In this document: piece after piece, positions 20,188 to 22,109 of the stretch
How positions within the stretch are numbered: position 1 is the first letter of the stretch
How the letters are laid out: the number at the start of each line of letters is the position of its first letter
IMG/VR virus record: IMGVR_UViG_3300025781_000086
Span: 1-22,109 of that record
Source: a virus
DNA length: 22,109 nt
Strand: one strand, 5' to 3'
Notes under the pieces: generated by a model
Database searches by the model: none
The model's input: the letters and a program-made list of their open reading frames with translations, nothing else
What the model was told of the DNA's origin: nothing
Program-made: the position numbers and the translations under genes

Positions 20188-22109
20188 TTATCCTATTGCC
20201 TGTTGTTGGTTGCCAGTTGTTCTAGCGCCTCCAGGCAGCGGCTGAGTCAATGCCAATACTCTGATTGGTATGTAGATGAACTCGATAGCAACTTCTGGTT
20301 GTATCGCAACGTCAATCCACAACTCATTAGCAGATATTCTAGCAGGAGTATTGTTGCTAGTATCGCAAACCACTGAGTAATCATAGATAGCTCTCAAACC
20401 AATCAAGTTACCCATGAAGCTGTTGAACGCAGCGGTCACAGCCTGACGTGTCTGTTGATCGTTTGGCTCAAACAAGAATGGCTGTGCCAGTGTGTTCAAG
20501 TTGCGCGATAGATAGTTGATCAAGCGTGCAACATTGACTCGATCCAACAATGTGGTAATTGGATCCAGTGTCTTCTGACCAAATATCACCAAACCTCTGT
20601 TAGGTATGTAACTGATTGGATTGATGCTGTTGAGATACAGCACATCTCGCTGACCTTGGTTCAACGTCACAGGTTGGTATGTTCCATCTGCTTTGAGATA
20701 TCCAACGCTTAGTGCGCCAGATACAAGTCCGCGGTTGAAACCTGCTGGAGCAAACCATGGGTATGCAACCTGGTCATTGTAAGCATAGGTCGTAAGTGCC
20801 ATGACGCTTGGCGGAACAAACACGTTGTTACCATCAAGGTTAGTCTCAAGGGCCCATGGATAATACACCGCAGCATAAGGACTATGAGTGATCAGCGCGT
20901 CTGGACCATCTCCTGCAGCATTCGCGGCATTGGTAGCCCAGTTTGCCAAGCTGGTCGTATCTGCTGGCAGCGTACCCGGAGGATCAGCAACAATGAAGAA
21001 CGTATCCTGGCGATCAGTATTCAGAAGCACCATGTCTGCCAAGCATTCAATGTATCCCGGTGTTGCCATCAAGTTGTAATACACGGCTTCGCCGCGTATC
21101 TGTTGATTGCTTTGGATCGCAGCATTTAGTGCCTTAGTGACCATCACGCGCTGTGCAGAGGAAGCCATGTATGGTGTTCCGTCTGGACGATTTCCGCTTG
21201 CTGTTACCCATGCGTTTTTATCGTAAGGTGCACTTAGTGTTGGGAAGTAGTTTACATAATACTGCTTGACATTGTATGTGCTGTAACGTGTGTTGAACAG
21301 CAGCATGCCTGCTGGATATAGCTCGGCGTTAGGAGCATCGCTATCCACATAGTTGCTGACCACCATGGCGCTAGGAGCTTGGCTACCATTGGTGTAACCA
21401 TCGTTGTTCCAACGAGCATCGGTGAATATGATGCCCGATGGGCTAGAATGGTTCGTGTTGTCTATAAGCGAGAATGAGCTTGTGCTTGCATCGTAACGAT
21501 AAAGCACAGGATACGGTGTAGCACTGCTGTCTACCCAGATGTCGTTGGTAACCAACGGTGTTCCATCACTCTGTGTAGTAGGCATGCTACCGTCAATGAT
21601 TGGTCCGTTTGGATCTGTTGCAGGATATGCATTCTTATAACCTTGCCAGATCTGACCATTGCCAACCATGATGTCAACCTGCAGGTATGTGTTGTACCAC
21701 AGGGTTCCATCAGCAGGTGGGCCAACTGGTGCAGTTGCATTTGCCGTATAATCTAATGGTTCCCAAGCAGATCCATCCCAGTAGTAGAGCACTATGTTGG
21801 CAATAGCTGGGCTATTAGCTTCGTAGTTATAGCGTCCATATACAGTTCCAATGCCACGCAGCGCACCAAATGCAGCGTTAGCTACAGCGTCGCTGCTGTA
21901 CAATGGAACAGTACCGGTGTTTGGTACAGTGTTTTCCTGGATCCAAAGAGAACCGTTGTACTTGCTAACCACCAAGTTAGCTCCGCGATCCTGGCTGGTT
22001 GTATTGATCCAGACGTTAGTCGCTGCAGTCTGTGCAAGAGTGCTAGGGACTGTTAGGCTTGGATAATAACCTTGGTATACCAACTGGCGTCCAAACACAT
22101 AACCGTTCT
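20188..22109 (-). CDS. gp18: gp18 tail sheath protein, N-terminus off the right edge
   Basis: Contractile tail sheath. About 639 residues are visible against 659 in T4 gp18, so only the first residues are missing. The open frame continues to the right edge, and the first GTG near 22098 is not the true start. The C-terminal sheath signature is clear: NPISYIPNRGLVIFGQKTL, LLDRVNVARLINYLSRNL, QPFLFEPNDQQTRQAV, LRAIYDYSVVCDTSNNTPAR and ELWIDVAIQPEVAIEFIYIP. Upstream lie repeated Trp/Thr-rich elements (TLWYNTYLQVDIMVGNGQIW, NDIWVDSSATPYPVLYRYD) characteristic of an inserted variable region in long sheath proteins. It is followed by a terminator, then the 96-aa gene. Abundant late expression is expected. 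Confidence 0.93.
   Translation of the reverse strand, partial: NGYVFGRQLVYQGYYPSLTVPSTLAQTAATNVWINTTSQDRGANLVVSKYNGSLWIQENTVPNTGTVPLYSSDAVANAAFGALRGIGTVYGRYNYEANSPAIANIVLYYWDGSAWEPLDYTANATAPVGPPADGTLWYNTYLQVDIMVGNGQIWQGYKNAYPATDPNGPIIDGSMPTTQSDGTPLVTNDIWVDSSATPYPVLYRYDASTSSFSLIDNTNHSSPSGIIFTDARWNNDGYTNGSQAPSAMVVSNYVDSDAPNAELYPAGMLLFNTRYSTYNVKQYYVNYFPTLSAPYDKNAWVTASGNRPDGTPYMASSAQRVMVTKALNAAIQSNQQIRGEAVYYNLMATPGYIECLADMVLLNTDRQDTFFIVADPPGTLPADTTSLANWATNAANAAGDGPDALITHSPYAAVYYPWALETNLDGNNVFVPPSVMALTTYAYNDQVAYPWFAPAGFNRGLVSGALSVGYLKADGTYQPVTLNQGQRDVLYLNSINPISYIPNRGLVIFGQKTLDPITTLLDRVNVARLINYLSRNLNTLAQPFLFEPNDQQTRQAVTAAFNSFMGNLIGLRAIYDYSVVCDTSNNTPARISANELWIDVAIQPEVAIEFIYIPIRVLALTQPLPGGARTTGNQQQAIG

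Noticed and set aside
1-22109. tRNA genes, insertion sequences or attachment sites
   Set aside because: Non-coding gaps are all shorter than about 140 bases, and I saw no cloverleaf, transposase or terminal inverted repeat; a covariance-model scan was not possible.

Overview
The window is a piece of a T4-superfamily myovirus genome (Caudoviricetes). The hallmark genes are recognisable from their proteins: recombination and ssDNA-binding genes (uvsY, uvsX, gp32), both terminase subunits (gp17, gp16), head completion (gp4), tail tube (gp19) and tail sheath (gp18). All but one gene lie on the minus strand, usually with overlaps or gaps of a few bases. The coding style resembles aquatic T4-like phages (cyanophage/pelagiphage type) more than T4 itself. 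Nothing here fixes the host, and I saw no photosynthesis gene, tRNA gene or CRISPR array.

Reading in the direction of minus-strand transcription (right to left): tail sheath gp18 (runs off the right edge); a 96-aa unknown; a cargo block of three radical-SAM enzymes and an SDR-type oxidoreductase, with a divergent plus-strand PLP-enzyme gene beside it; tail tube gp19; a 568-aa tail-tube-like structural protein; a 158-aa probable structural protein; a second cargo block of two radical-SAM enzymes; gp4; small terminase gp16; a 274-aa protein that begins like the capsid-targeting peptide of T4 internal proteins; a 463-aa repeat and Cys/His-rich protein; large terminase gp17; a 343-aa unknown; gp32; UvsX; two small unknowns; UvsY; and an 83-codon fragment of a gene with its own sigma70-like promoter that leaves at the left edge.

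The unusual part is the cargo. Five radical-SAM enzymes, an SDR protein and a fold-type-I PLP enzyme sit inside the late structural region, splitting gp18 from gp19 (adjacent in T4) and separating tail genes from gp4. Four of the five radical-SAM proteins put an auxiliary cysteine motif before the radical-SAM core. The cargo genes overlap tightly, several start with GTG, and most sampled ones are A+T-richer than gp17. Together they look like a phage-borne biosynthetic or modification pathway expressed late in infection. The substrate cannot be read from the sequence.

Regulation: AAATA-type late-promoter motifs (CATAAATA or CTAAATA) lie upstream of gp32, gp19, the 274-aa gene, the 568-aa gene, the 343-aa gene and the 96-aa gene. 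In the last three they sit only 5-7 bases before the start codon with no Shine-Dalgarno, which suggests leaderless late transcripts. Rho-independent terminator hairpins follow gp18, gp19 and the 463-aa gene. Wobble-containing RNA hairpins lie in the gp32 leader and between gp32 and uvsX.
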